Part shown: positions 33,935 to 43,440 of the stretch, piece after piece
How the letters are laid out: each line of letters starts with the position of its first letter
Position numbering within the stretch: the first letter of the stretch is position 1
Origin: Paramyrothecium sp. XJ0827
Lineage: Eukaryota > Ascomycota > Sordariomycetes > Hypocreales > Stachybotryaceae
Direction: 5' to 3'
Length of the DNA: 64,000 bases
Assembly: GCA_020881915.1 (NCBI GenBank)
Contig: JAJFPB010000005.1
Span: 496,001 to 560,000, forward strand
Program-made: the position numbers and the translations under genes
The notes under the pieces: model-generated
What the model was told of the DNA's origin: nothing
Database searches by the model: none
What the model saw: only the letters and a program-made list of their open reading frames with translations

Positions 33935-35449
33935 TCATCCCGCAGGGCTCCCCACCTCGAACAATCGCCGGGTCCATCCCGGGGCGCCGCAGATGTCTTC
34001 GCCAATGAAAGCGTAGCCGGAGTTGTGAGTCCTGCCTGGCCCGTGTTCCTCCACCACCATCACCACCTTGCTCGGCGGATCATTGGTCAATGCCCTGCTA
34101 CCGTTCAGATACTGCTCCTTGGTTCCCACAATGACGGCGTATGCATCACCTCCGTCGAGCTCGGGTCGGAAAACCCACTCGTCCCCCGGGACTGTCTTGA
34201 AGGACGATCCGGAAAGCCCTGGCCTTGGTCTCGTTACGGCAATACTGTCCGCCCGGAACGCAAAATATCCTTCTTCGGTAATTTTCCCCTTCGGGACATT
34301 TTCCAATCGGAACCACGTGTCCATCATTCCAGAAACGTCCGTGTCGACGCTGTTGACCTCCACGACGGCCCGGCCGCTGGGCGTAGGGTGGGGGAAAGCT
34401 GGGATCGTCGACAGCCTCGCGTTGATGGGCATCTGGGTGGCCATGCCCAGCCACTCGGCCTTCCCCCCTTTGCGCAGGATCTCGCTCATCAGGTCAATGG
34501 TGGCTCCCCTGCGGTCGTCTCGCGCGTATTTCGCCGTGTCCAGCGTGACGCCCATCAGACCCATGATGCTAAAGATCATGTCGACGGGATACTTGGCGCT
34601 TCGCATGAACGACGACCGCCAGATGGCGTGATCCATACCATCTCGTCCCTTAAAGTCCAGCGCGCCAATCAGACAAGACATCTCGGGGCTTTGTTCGCCC
34701 AGCAGGCGGAGCGTAAAGGGACATCTTTCTTCGCTGATCCTGTTGAAGCTCTCGTCGTACCTGATCAACGTGCCAGTGCCCTTCATAGATTGCTCAAGTA
34801 GATGCTGCAAATCCGTAACGGCAGCGGTTTTCGGTTCCACCTCTACGATGCCGAGAGGGAAGTTCGTTGTGATTTGACAGTGCCCCTTGTCCCACCGGAA
34901 AAGAACCTTGGCCTTAGGCGGAGCAATGGCTTCCTGCAGTGTCCAGGCCCTGTGAATCCAGGTTGATTCGTCCCACAAGTTGGCCAATGCGGAGAGCCCG
35001 CTCGGAATGACGATGCACTCCTTGCACGACTTGTAAATGTCGTGCATGCGCTGGATCTGCCAGCCCTTGTCCGCTTCGTCGGACTGGATAATGCAAAGGC
35101 CGTCCAGCCACAAGAGATCACACTCCAAGTACAAGGACGTAACGCACGCGAGCCTGAAGACCTCGATGGAGATTGGATCGGCCCCGTCGGCCCCCTCTAT
35201 CGCCATGCTCTCCGACGCGGGAACGCCGCCAGGGGTCGTGAGCCCTCTCCACACGTAAGAGACGGCCGAGTACGTTTGGGCTGGCAGATCGTCGAACTCG
35301 AGCAGCCGCAAAGCCTCGCGCCGAGCAAAGGCCCGGCTGTCAAGGAACCGGAAGCGGCATCTGGAGAGCCCGGCGTGGGATATTGGAGCTTCGCTGAGCT
35401 TACCAAATGGTATGTCTATCACGCAGCGTGCATTCAGCGTGTCTTCCAT
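33935..35449 (-). CDS. HET-domain (heterokaryon incompatibility) protein
   Basis: Single-exon gene for 504 residues. The start at 35449 has an ideal context (taccATGGaa); an upstream in-frame extension has no ATG. The HET domain covers about residues 55-175: YSAVSYVWRG (about 60-69), LLWLDGLCIIQSDEADKGWQIQRM (about 112-135) and HRAWTLQEAI (about 166-175). These are the three diagnostic blocks. HET proteins trigger cell death after fusion of unlike strains, or act in other non-self responses; the domain is related to TIR. No NACHT, WD40 or ankyrin partner domain follows. The C-terminal 330 residues are unassigned. It is divergent from the Xi-class GST with a 586-bp shared promoter region. Whether this copy works in incompatibility is unknown. 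Confidence 0.9.
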   Translation of the reverse strand: MEDTLNARCVIDIPFGKLSEAPISHAGLSRCRFRFLDSRAFARREALRLLEFDDLPAQTYSAVSYVWRGLTTPGGVPASESMAIEGADGADPISIEVFRLACVTSLYLECDLLWLDGLCIIQSDEADKGWQIQRMHDIYKSCKECIVIPSGLSALANLWDESTWIHRAWTLQEAIAPPKAKVLFRWDKGHCQITTNFPLGIVEVEPKTAAVTDLQHLLEQSMKGTGTLIRYDESFNRISEERCPFTLRLLGEQSPEMSCLIGALDFKGRDGMDHAIWRSSFMRSAKYPVDMIFSIMGLMGVTLDTAKYARDDRRGATIDLMSEILRKGGKAEWLGMATQMPINARLSTIPAFPHPTPSGRAVVEVNSVDTDVSGMMDTWFRLENVPKGKITEEGYFAFRADSIAVTRPRPGLSGSSFKTVPGDEWVFRPELDGGDAYAVIVGTKEQYLNGSRALTNDPPSKVVMVVEEHGPGRTHNSGYAFIGEDICGAPGWTRRLFEVGSPAG

Positions 35450-36035
35450 GGTAGCGGCAGCACTCTTGCGAACAAACAACAGTCTAGACAGGAGAACATC
35501 CGGCGATCTTCCTCTGCGCCAAGATGCCTCCGCTTCCCGAAACTGAAATGTCAATGTGCGCAAGAATACTCCTCACAACGACTTCATCACCGCTTACTCA
35601 GCCGTGCAGAAACCCCTGCCAATGCTTATAGTCAAATGTCTTTGCATTGAATCGTGGTCCAAGGCGTGGAAGCTTGGAATGATGTTATTGTCATATATCA
35701 CGACCTCGGTCAGTGAGGCTCGACTAGACGATCTGGGACAATTGAGAACGACCCTGGTTACGTTGATCCCACATAGCGCAATTTTGATGATTGTTCTGCG
35801 CAGCAACTTTCGTGATCCATGGTGTCTTTCTTAGTTAGTATTTAATGCACCAGTAGCTCGATGCCGCCATCGTGTCGCTGGCCTGCTTATGCTCCACTAA
35901 ACGACTGGCCCTCGCAACCAGCTACAACGACGTTCATTCATTTCCAACAAGCCAGCAACAATTCACCGGCAAGGCCGCGCACTAGAAATAACGCCAAATC
36001 GCTGCTAGGTGCTGTCCCTCACGGCTGACTTGATC
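35450..36035. promoter_or_regulatory. Shared upstream region of HET and GST genes
   Basis: 586 bp between the divergent start codons of the HET protein and the Xi-class glutathione transferase. No clear TATA pair was picked out. The right end has a CAAC/ACAA-rich leader for the GST. Confidence 0.55.
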
Positions 36036-37143
36036 ATGGCAAACAACACCACCGATCGCCCGGTGCACGCCGGACCAGACGACTCATGGCACGGCGTTGT
36101 CGCGCGGGGTACCCAGTTTGAGCCCGAGCCCGACCGCTACCACTTATACGTTGGCCTCTTCTGCCCTTTCGCCCATAGAGCGCTCCTTGTACGCCATCTC
36201 AAAGGCCTGGAGTCCATCATCGACCTCTCCGTCGTCAAAGCCTATCCAAAAGGCGACGACAAGGGCTGGCCCGGCTGGGGCTTCAACGGCGCCCTCGGTC
36301 CCCAAGATGTCTACCCCGGTGCCACCAAGGACAACCTGTTCGACTCCAAGTATATGCACGAGGTCTACTTCAAGGCCGACGACGGTTACAAGGGTCGGTA
36401 TAGTGTGCCGGTGCTCTGGGACAAGAAGCTAGGCACCATTGTGAACAACGAAAGTGCGGAACTGCTCCGTTGGTTGCCAACTGCCTTTTCCGATATTGTA
36501 CCTAAAGACGGCCCTGGAAGCGACTTGGACTTATATCCAGAAGCTCACAGGGATAAAATCGACGAAATCTCGGCATGGATGCAGCCGCACCTGAATGGCG
36601 GCGTCTACAAAGCCGGCTTCGCACCCGACCAGAAGACCTACGACGAGAACGTCCCTACTGTCTTTGCAGCACTCAATCGCCTGGAAGAAATCATCCACCA
36701 GAACGGAGGGCCGTATATCCTCGGCAAGGAGCTGACGGAGTTGGACATCCGCGCCTACACGACCGTCGTCCGGTTCGACGCCATCTATGTCCAGCATTTC
36801 AAATGCAACCTAGGAACAATCAGAGGCAGCTATCCCGTCATCCACGAATGGCTCAAGAACCTGTACTGGAACGTCAAGGGCTTCAAGGAGACGACGGACT
36901 TTACTCATATCAAGGAAAATGTGAGTTCAAGACGAAAGTGGAGAGCAAGCTTCTGACCAAGTGCAGTACACCAAGAGCCACGATAAGATCAACCCCCTTG
37001 CCATTACACCCCTTGGTCCATATCCTGACGTTGAGGAGGGCGTCACGCTCGACTTTGGCAACTTGAAGCCCGGGGCTGTGTTGCACCCCGAGGTAGTCAA
37101 GCGTCAGAAGGAGCTTTATGGAGAGTCCAAGCCTTCGCTGTAG
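36036..37143 (+). CDS. Xi-class glutathione transferase / glutathionyl-hydroquinone reductase (Ecm4-like)
   Basis: Two exons, 36036-36920 and 36967-37143, with a 46-bp intron, give 353 residues. The family reduces glutathionyl-hydroquinones and glutathione mixed disulphides, using a cysteine rather than Ser/Tyr. The catalytic Cys43 sits in YVGLFCPFAHR. The long insert GWPGWGFNGALGP, then SVPVLWDKKLGTIVNNES (the glutathione-binding cis-Pro and Glu-Ser), is diagnostic. The C-terminal helical domain has LTELDIRAYTTVVRFDAIYVQHFKCN. The last exon supplies NPLAITPLGPYPD, the usual C-terminal tail. The expected site is the cytosol. The start is ATG 36036; the frame upstream begins only with CTG. Neighbours are a HET gene (divergent) and a second GST. 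The sequence appears intact. Confidence 0.94.
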
Positions 37144-38856
37144 TTGCATATGGCAAGCTTTTGCCTTGATGCATTAGTATAACTGTCTATTGGCTTTTGA
37201 AGTTCTCCCAGTAATATGTGACTTCGCTTCAAGGGCAATTCGATTATTGATCTAATTTTACCTACTATCAGCTTTTCGTTGCGTTTTCATGAATAAAGGG
37301 CATTGCAAGACCCGAGGTAGAATGTCAAAACGAAACATTCTCGTCCAGTTTCCAAAACCGAGAACTCCTTTGTCTCTAGCTATCTTGATCTCCCTTGTGT
37401 ACTGAAATTCAGTTGTTGCTGGTGTGATGTACTCGGTGCTAGGCCACTAGGAATGCCAAAATGCCAAACTTCCCAAGGAGCCGTCCTCCTTGTGTATTTC
37501 GTGCATTCATAAGCAGCTCGCGTTGAGCATCTCTCACGGCTCATCCGGTCTCTGCGTGGGCTCTGAAGGTGCTGGGCTCTAGTTTCCGTATCGTATCAAG
37601 TCCGTCCCTCTCCGTTCTCGAGCCTGTCTACGTGGCCAAGCGGAATGCTGCCGGCTACAGCGAATGGCTCCTTGATTGTTGCGTGATTAATCAGATGCGT
37701 TGACCAGCAGCAGCATTCTGGGCACAGCGTCGTTCTATCATAAACAAAGCCTGACTGTATCTGTACCGGGGGCCGGGCTTATAAATGATGTATCTTTCGC
37801 CCATATAGACCTGCTTTGGATGCTGTACAGTCTCAAAGCTTCCTCAGCAACTACTCCTGGGACTCCGTGTCATAGGCAGCATATGTGGCCGGGCGGCCGC
37901 CGGTCCCCAGCTCCTTCAGCAACAGTTTTGGGAGAATATTTCAAGGGAAGGAAAGAGCCATAACATCAAACTACCTTACGATTACTATTCGAATCAAGAT
38001 GAAAGACCATCAAAATCTGACAGGATGCATGGTGCCGACCAGGAGTCGGGCCTCAAGGACCATGAACGAATGATTAGCGCTTTCGAAGAGTCGTACCCAA
38101 CGGTTTTCTGAAGACGAAAGAGGAGAAGATTTCCGACAAGAGAAGGCTGAGGAAATCACCAAGTGGGTGCAGCGCGGCGTGGTTGTGGACTTTGTCTCCT
38201 ATTCTCATCATGTTCGTATCATACGTTGGTTTTGTTTCGGAACCACGCCCTTGACGTGAACCAGGACGATTGCTGTCAGCATGCAGAGACTGTATGGATA
38301 ATTTCATCCAATTTCTACAAGTTCCTGTTGCATCGAAAGGAGCCGCACTAATGGTCTATAAATATACCTACAGGTTTGAATACAAACAGTATGCCCCGAG
38401 CTTTTGTTGCACAGGAAACTTTCAGAAAGTCATGCACTTTGCCCTTCTGCACTTCCAACTGCCCGCCTATCATCCTCGTTAATGCCAAAACGGCGGTCTG
38501 CGCCACGGTCAAGGGTTTCGAGCCACCTCGCATCTCCAGAGAACAGGTACATGCGAAGTTGTCTTGACGGTTGAAAGGGCGAGGCTCAAGCGATAGAAGA
38601 CTCGGGCTAGAAATAGAGGTCAGGTGAGGAAGGTAGATTTCCGGGTTTTCCACAATGCCAATCCTGCCTCAGTCTACTTTAATATGAGGCTATGAGATAC
38701 TCGGCCCCATGGAGCTCCAAAATAAGTCTTCTTCTCATTCGAGCTTCAATAATACTACCGTTACTTTGAGGGTCAAGATCCCGGCTCCCGACCCACAGGC
38801 ACTCGGCCAGTCTGTCCTGTGTTCCACTCGAATTTGCTTTTTCAAGAAAGGTGTTT
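37144..38856. other. Convergent 3' spacer between the two GST genes
   Basis: 1.7 kb between the 3' ends of the Xi-class GST (+) and the second GST (-). Moderately AT-rich, no recognisable gene, repeat or RNA. Confidence 0.55.
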
Positions 38857-39534
38857 TCAAGCACTCTTCTGAGCCTTGAGGGGCTCCACGGCCTCCTTGC
38901 TGGCCGCCCGCTCATCCATCCTGGCAAAGTACGCCGCGACATTCTTCCGCCCGGGATTCAGCACCCACTCGACCGTCGGGACGACCGCCATACGCTTGAC
39001 CAGGCCGTAGAACAGGATGTCGGCGGCGGAGAAGCGGTCGCCGCACAGGTACGTCCTCCCCTCGAGCTGGTCGTCGAGGAGGTTCAGGGCCTGGTGGATG
39101 GCCACCTTGCCGATCACGCGGGCCTCGGGGATGGGCAGCCGGTGCCCGCGGTAAAAGTCAATGGTGTCCGGGTCGTTGCGCCACCAGGCGATGACGGGCT
39201 GGGCAATCTCCAGGTCCATCCGGCGCAGCCACATGCGCGTCTCGGCACGCTCGAGGGCCGTCTCGCCGAACAGGGACTTGCCGCCGGTGGCGATCTCGTC
39301 GAGGTACTCGCAGATGGCCGTGATTTCCGTCAGCACGAAGTCGTCGTCAATCCGCAGCGCCGGCAGCTCGCCACGCGGATTCACGTCGTTGCGGTAGGCC
39401 AGGCTCCGGTTCTCCAGGTTCATGACGTCCAGGTGCTGCACGTCCAGCGACAGCCCACCCCGCTCCAGGATGAAGAGCCGGACGACGTACGGATTCGGGG
39501 CCGCAGCCTTGGAGTCGTACAGTGTCAGTGGCAT
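38857..39534 (-). CDS. Glutathione S-transferase
   Basis: Single-exon gene for 225 residues. The N-terminal thioredoxin-like domain starts MPLTLYDSKAAAPNPYVVRLF. It includes NPRGELPALRIDDDFVLTEITAICEYLDE, with the cis-Pro and the glutathione gamma-Glu site (LTE-I). The helical C-terminal domain includes LCGDRFSAADILFYGLVKR, the N-capping box of GSTs. The family conjugates glutathione to electrophiles in the cytosol. An in-frame ATG at 39651 would add 39 residues, but a TATA-like TTTAAATA (39621-39628) lies inside that stretch and the domain begins at 39534, so the shorter start is preferred. It is head to head with the MutY gene across 484 bp. The class is not assigned. Confidence 0.88.
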   Translation of the reverse strand: MPLTLYDSKAAAPNPYVVRLFILERGGLSLDVQHLDVMNLENRSLAYRNDVNPRGELPALRIDDDFVLTEITAICEYLDEIATGGKSLFGETALERAETRMWLRRMDLEIAQPVIAWWRNDPDTIDFYRGHRLPIPEARVIGKVAIHQALNLLDDQLEGRTYLCGDRFSAADILFYGLVKRMAVVPTVEWVLNPGRKNVAAYFARMDERAASKEAVEPLKAQKSA

Positions 39535-40018
39535 GTTTGGAAGACTTCTCCGTGAGTTGACGCCTAGATTTATACGCTTCTCGAGGAATTCGCCTCCTAG
39601 CTTAACGTGGGCGCGTGGGATATTTAAAGACTCCGGATCGGCGTTGGACATGGACCTACCTTGGCTGGGGCGGAGTTAGACACGGAAGCATGCATCCATA
39701 ACGCCGAATGAGACCCGATGACACACGTCTTGGCTGGAGATGAGTGGACGCCTAGAATTGAGCACGAATTGGGCAGAGGATATGCAGGCAAAAGTGACAG
39801 ATTCTTGGACGCTCATGCGAGCAGCAAGACTGGTGTAAGTGAGCGGTCACTGTAATCGGAAGTGCCCAGGCTTATACGATGGCGACCTGCCCAGCTCGAA
39901 GAATAATCACATCAGTTATAGAGATTATTTTTCATTGGTTATTTCTCGGGTGCTGGTTAGAAATTATTTCTTCTTCTTTTCATTTTTCAAGTTTTTTCCT
40001 TTTTCTTTATTTATTTGA
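39535..40018. promoter_or_regulatory. Bidirectional promoter, GST and MutY genes
   Basis: 484 bp between divergent starts. It contains a TATA-like element on the minus strand (39621-39628, about 90 bp from the GST ATG), a CCAAT box on the minus strand (39934-39938) and a T/C-rich leader just before the MutY ATG. Confidence 0.55.
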
Positions 40019-42022
40019 ATGGGTTTTATTTGCTTTTTCTTAGCCCGTCCCTCACGCTTTGCCGCCATCTGCCGCCAAAGGTATCCGCCAAATACTGCCG
40101 TGGCCCGTGCATCACTCTCTTCTCACCCTCGTTCCAGAACCTCAAAACTCATCCATCGGCAGCGTCGCCAGACAATGGCCAAGAAAAAAGCCACAGCTGT
40201 AGCGATGGCCGCCAAGGCAAGCATCAAGTCAGCAGCGGCCGCCCGACCGTCCAGGGCTTCGGTAGTGAAGAGACCGAGGACCGCGCAGCCAGACGCGTCC
40301 CCAAGCCCCGACGACGCGTCTTATATCGAGTCGGACCCGGATGTTCCAGATGCTGCGGCGCCTCGGGAGACCAAGCGACGACGGACGGGCACGTCTCGCG
40401 TCGACAAGAACGCTGCGCTGTTTGAGCGTCTGTACGGAAGCAATGGGGCAGCCGCTCCCGCTACCGCCGAGGCCTGTGGACGCCCACCGAAACGTCAGCA
40501 CAGCGTGACCTACCACCGCCCGCTCATGCTGGATCCCTCAAGCGGCCAGGAGCATCGTGCCTCTCTCCTCAAGTGGTTCGATTCGGTCAGCGCCTCCCGG
40601 GCCATGCCGTGGCGCCAAACCTGGGTGAACCCGCGCGACGAACCTGACGCGGCCAAGCTGCGCAGCGCCCTCGAGCGCCGCGCCTACCAAGTCTGGATCA
40701 GCGAAATCATGCTGCAGCAAACGCGCGTGGCCGTCGTCATCGACTACTGGAACCGCTGGATGGCCCGCTGGCCCACGATCCAGGACCTGGCCGCCGCCGA
40801 CAGCGACGACGTGCTTGCCGCGTGGCGCGGCCTCGGCTACTACAGCCGCGCCACGCGCATCCACGAGGGCGCCAAGCTCGTCGTCGGCGACCCGACGATG
40901 AAGGGCCTCCTGCCCGCCGGCGTCGACAGCCTCCAGCGCCATGTCCCCGGTGTCGGGCGCTACACCGCGGGCGCCATCTCGGCCATCGTCTTCGGCCGCG
41001 CGGAGCCCATGGTGGACGGCAACGTGCTCCGCGTGCTGAGCAGGCAGCTGGGGATCCTGGGCGACGTCAAGACGGACAAGCTTGTCATCGACACGCTCTG
41101 GGCTGCGGCCGATGCACTGGCCAAGGCGATCGCGGGAGACGGGACCGAGGAGCCTGTGTTCGACGGCGAGGATGTCGCCGTGAGCGATCGCCCGGGCCGC
41201 TGGGGCCAGGCGCTCATGGAGCTGGGAAGCACAATCTGCTCGCCCAAGCCGGATTGCGCCGCGTGCCCCATCACGGCATCGTGTCGCGCCTACAACGAGG
41301 GACTCGCCCTGACGAGCAAGGAGACAAAGGCCAGCAGCGGCCTCGCCGACATCGAGGATGCGTGCACGCTATGCCAGCCGTTTGAAGAAGCCGTTGGCGA
41401 TGAGGACGTCGCTTCTGGAAAGTCGGCCAAGGCAGAGACGAAGGCAAAGGTCACAAAGCAGAGCACACTAGCCGCCTTTGCGTTCAAGAGCACCTCCAAG
41501 GCCCCGACAAAGCCGAATCGAGTCACCGGTGCCGCCTTGGACACCATTGTCAACCATGCCAGGAAGTTTCCGGTCAAGACGATCAAAAAGGCAGTCCGGG
41601 AGGAAGAAACGATCGTTTGCGCGGTGCGACGCGCCAGCGACGGACAGTACCTCATCCGCCGCCGGCCGCTCAAGGGCCTGCTCGCCGGCCTGTGGGAGTT
41701 TCCGTGCCACGATTTGGACGATGTGCAAGGCAAGACGGCAAAGAGTCGCAAGGAGCTGGCGCGAGGGCATCTAGCAAGCTTGCTGGGCCATGGAGCGGGG
41801 CTGAAGCACGTCGGGGAGCTGGGGAGCGTGCCCTGGCTGTTTTCACATCTGAAGCTCACGATGCACGTCCACCTGTTCACGGCGGACCACGAGGGTGTTC
41901 TAGAAGGCGAGGGGGACGAGGATCGACCATGCCGGTGGAGCGAGGACGTGGAGGCGGAGTCGATGGGCACCGGGATGCGCAAGTGCTGGGCGCTGGTGAA
42001 GGAGGCCGAGGATGGACTTTGA
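40019..42022 (+). CDS. A/G-specific adenine DNA glycosylase (MutY/MUTYH)
   Basis: Single-exon gene for 667 residues. It removes adenine paired with 8-oxoguanine in base-excision repair. HhH-GPD domain: catalytic Glu229 (ISEIMLQQTR), helix-hairpin-helix LQRHVPGVGRYTAGA (305-319) and Asp333 (MVDGN). Fe-S cluster cysteines are C407, C413, C416 and C422, spaced Cx5Cx2Cx5C, one residue shorter in the first gap than the usual Cx6C. A C-terminal NUDIX-like 8-oxoG recognition domain follows (about 515-650, GLLAGLWEFP). The N-terminus from ATG 40019 is basic and hydroxylated, like a mitochondrial presequence. An in-frame ATG at 40175 (MAKKKA) would give a form with NLS-like KRPR and KRRR. Dual targeting is inferred. 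The protein is larger than bacterial MutY (about 350). Confidence 0.95.
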   Translation: MGFICFFLARPSRFAAICRQRYPPNTAVARASLSSHPRSRTSKLIHRQRRQTMAKKKATAVAMAAKASIKSAAAARPSRASVVKRPRTAQPDASPSPDDASYIESDPDVPDAAAPRETKRRRTGTSRVDKNAALFERLYGSNGAAAPATAEACGRPPKRQHSVTYHRPLMLDPSSGQEHRASLLKWFDSVSASRAMPWRQTWVNPRDEPDAAKLRSALERRAYQVWISEIMLQQTRVAVVIDYWNRWMARWPTIQDLAAADSDDVLAAWRGLGYYSRATRIHEGAKLVVGDPTMKGLLPAGVDSLQRHVPGVGRYTAGAISAIVFGRAEPMVDGNVLRVLSRQLGILGDVKTDKLVIDTLWAAADALAKAIAGDGTEEPVFDGEDVAVSDRPGRWGQALMELGSTICSPKPDCAACPITASCRAYNEGLALTSKETKASSGLADIEDACTLCQPFEEAVGDEDVASGKSAKAETKAKVTKQSTLAAFAFKSTSKAPTKPNRVTGAALDTIVNHARKFPVKTIKKAVREEETIVCAVRRASDGQYLIRRRPLKGLLAGLWEFPCHDLDDVQGKTAKSRKELARGHLASLLGHGAGLKHVGELGSVPWLFSHLKLTMHVHLFTADHEGVLEGEGDEDRPCRWSEDVEAESMGTGMRKCWALVKEAEDGL

Positions 42023-42952
42023 ACGGCTGTAATGTAAACAATGTACGATAGGATCAGGATTATACCCCGAGCGAATGATTTTGCATTCACGATGTATACA
42101 GGTTTCTAGTTGCGCTGCTTCGTGTGGTTTCGCATCAAAATTACACGTAGGCATAGTTTCCGAAAATAAACGGAGGACGTTCGTCACGCCCAAGTCTAGT
42201 ATTACACCCAGGACAACGTAATCCGCACAACTCAAATCAGATCATACTATATAATACAAATACCATGCTACATAGTCAAGCAACTCAAACTCAAATCTCC
42301 TCAGGTGTTTTCTCCTCATTTATTTGAGTTGGGACAGCTTCAACAGACTATAGCCACACTATCGCCAAAGGTGTAGGGTAAGGGCCGCTCTAGCCCGAAG
42401 CCATCCAGCTAGTGGCAGCGAACGGGTCTAGAACCTCACTAACGACCGTGTGGTGTTTTAGTGCGACCGACTCGCGAAACGGTCCAGGGGAAGAAAGGGA
42501 GGATCTACGATACCTTGGGATAAGGGCTTCGCGTTCGAAAAGGTGGGAATTGCGTCCAAGGCATCAATTGGATCTCTTGACGTCGGTTGTTCTGTGAGCA
42601 GGCGAGGCAAGTCTTGTAAGTCGGCTTCGGGTTCGTCGAGGTGAAGGTCGTCTTGGCTCACACGACATACAGAGTCTCACCGACCCTGAAACCCCTCAAT
42701 TGCGATCCGGGGTCTTCCAGCCTCAGACCCCTCCGCCCCCTTTTCCCTCCACGAAACCGACGAATTGCTCGTCCGCACCCGCGCAACACCACCCCGGGAA
42801 CCGTCCGTACAACCGGCCTTTACTCTCCAACCTCCCCCAAGAGAAACTTCCCTCAAGGGAAACAAGAAAACAGCCCCCAACCCCCAACCCCTCCCCTCCC
42901 CTCCCCTCCCCTCCCCCCCCTTCCTCCGAAGGCCGCCCCCGCCCGACCGACC
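42023..42952. other. Upstream region of coactosin
   Basis: About 0.9 kb. The right 250 bp is a strongly pyrimidine-rich leader, ending in the CCCCT repeat. No other gene. Confidence 0.6.
42888..42924. repeat. CCCCT polypyrimidine tract
   Basis: Near-perfect run of CCCCT units on the plus strand ending about 30 bp before the coactosin ATG, probably within its 5' UTR or core promoter. Confidence 0.85.
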
Positions 42953-43393
42953 ATGTCCGGCCTCGACGCTCCCGAAATCGCCGCGGCGTACGACGCCGTG
43001 CGCTCCGACAAGGACGAGACCAACTGGCTGCTCATCTCGTACGCCGCCGCGACGGGCAACAAGCTGGCCCTGGCGCAGACGGGCACCGGCGGCATCGCCG
43101 AGCTCGCGGCCGCCCTCGACGACGCGCAGGTGCAGTACGGCTACGTGCGCGTCGAGTACGCCAACGACAAGGAGAGCACCCGCGTCAAGTTCGCCTTCGT
43201 CGCCTGGATCGGCGAGCACACAAAGGTCATGCGCAAGGCCCGCGTCAGCGTCGAGAGCGGCGACGTCAAGCGCGTCCTCGGCCACCACAGCATCGCCGTC
43301 ACCACCGGCGACCGCAGGGAGCTGGCCGAGGACGACATCGTCACCCGCCTGCGCAAGGCCGGCGGCGCCGACTACAACGGCGGACGGGGCTGA
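42953..43393 (+). CDS. Coactosin-like ADF-homology actin-binding protein
   Basis: Single-exon gene for 146 residues forming one ADF-H domain. Coactosins bind F-actin and oppose capping in the cytoplasm. Landmarks: IAAAYDAVRSDKDETNWLLISY at the N-terminus, VQYGYVRVEY, then KFAFVAWIGEHTKVMRKARVS with the actin-contact helix, and a C-terminal SIAVTTGDRRELAEDDIVTRLRKAGGADYNGG. Length matches the family (about 140-150). The start is accATGtcc at 42953, straight after the CCCCT tract. GC at third positions is very high, giving open shadow frames of 230-300 codons on the same DNA, which are artefacts. The 3' side has a CAG repeat. Confidence 0.93.
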   Translation: MSGLDAPEIAAAYDAVRSDKDETNWLLISYAAATGNKLALAQTGTGGIAELAAALDDAQVQYGYVRVEYANDKESTRVKFAFVAWIGEHTKVMRKARVSVESGDVKRVLGHHSIAVTTGDRRELAEDDIVTRLRKAGGADYNGGRG

Positions 43394-43409
43394 TTTTGGT
43401 GCTTCTTCG

Positions 43410-43410
<1 letters not shown>

Positions 43411-43440
<30 letters not shown>
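43411..43440. repeat. (CAG)n repeat in coactosin 3' region
   Basis: Nine to ten CAG units with one CAA interruption, 18 bp after the coactosin stop, probably in the 3' UTR. Confidence 0.9.

Noticed and set aside
33797..34801. 334-codon open frame antisense to the HET gene
   Set aside because: Overlaps a clear HET-domain coding sequence and shows no protein motif.
39535..39651. 39-residue N-terminal extension of the second GST
   Set aside because: The GST fold begins at 39534, and a TATA-like element lies inside the extension, so it is likely promoter.
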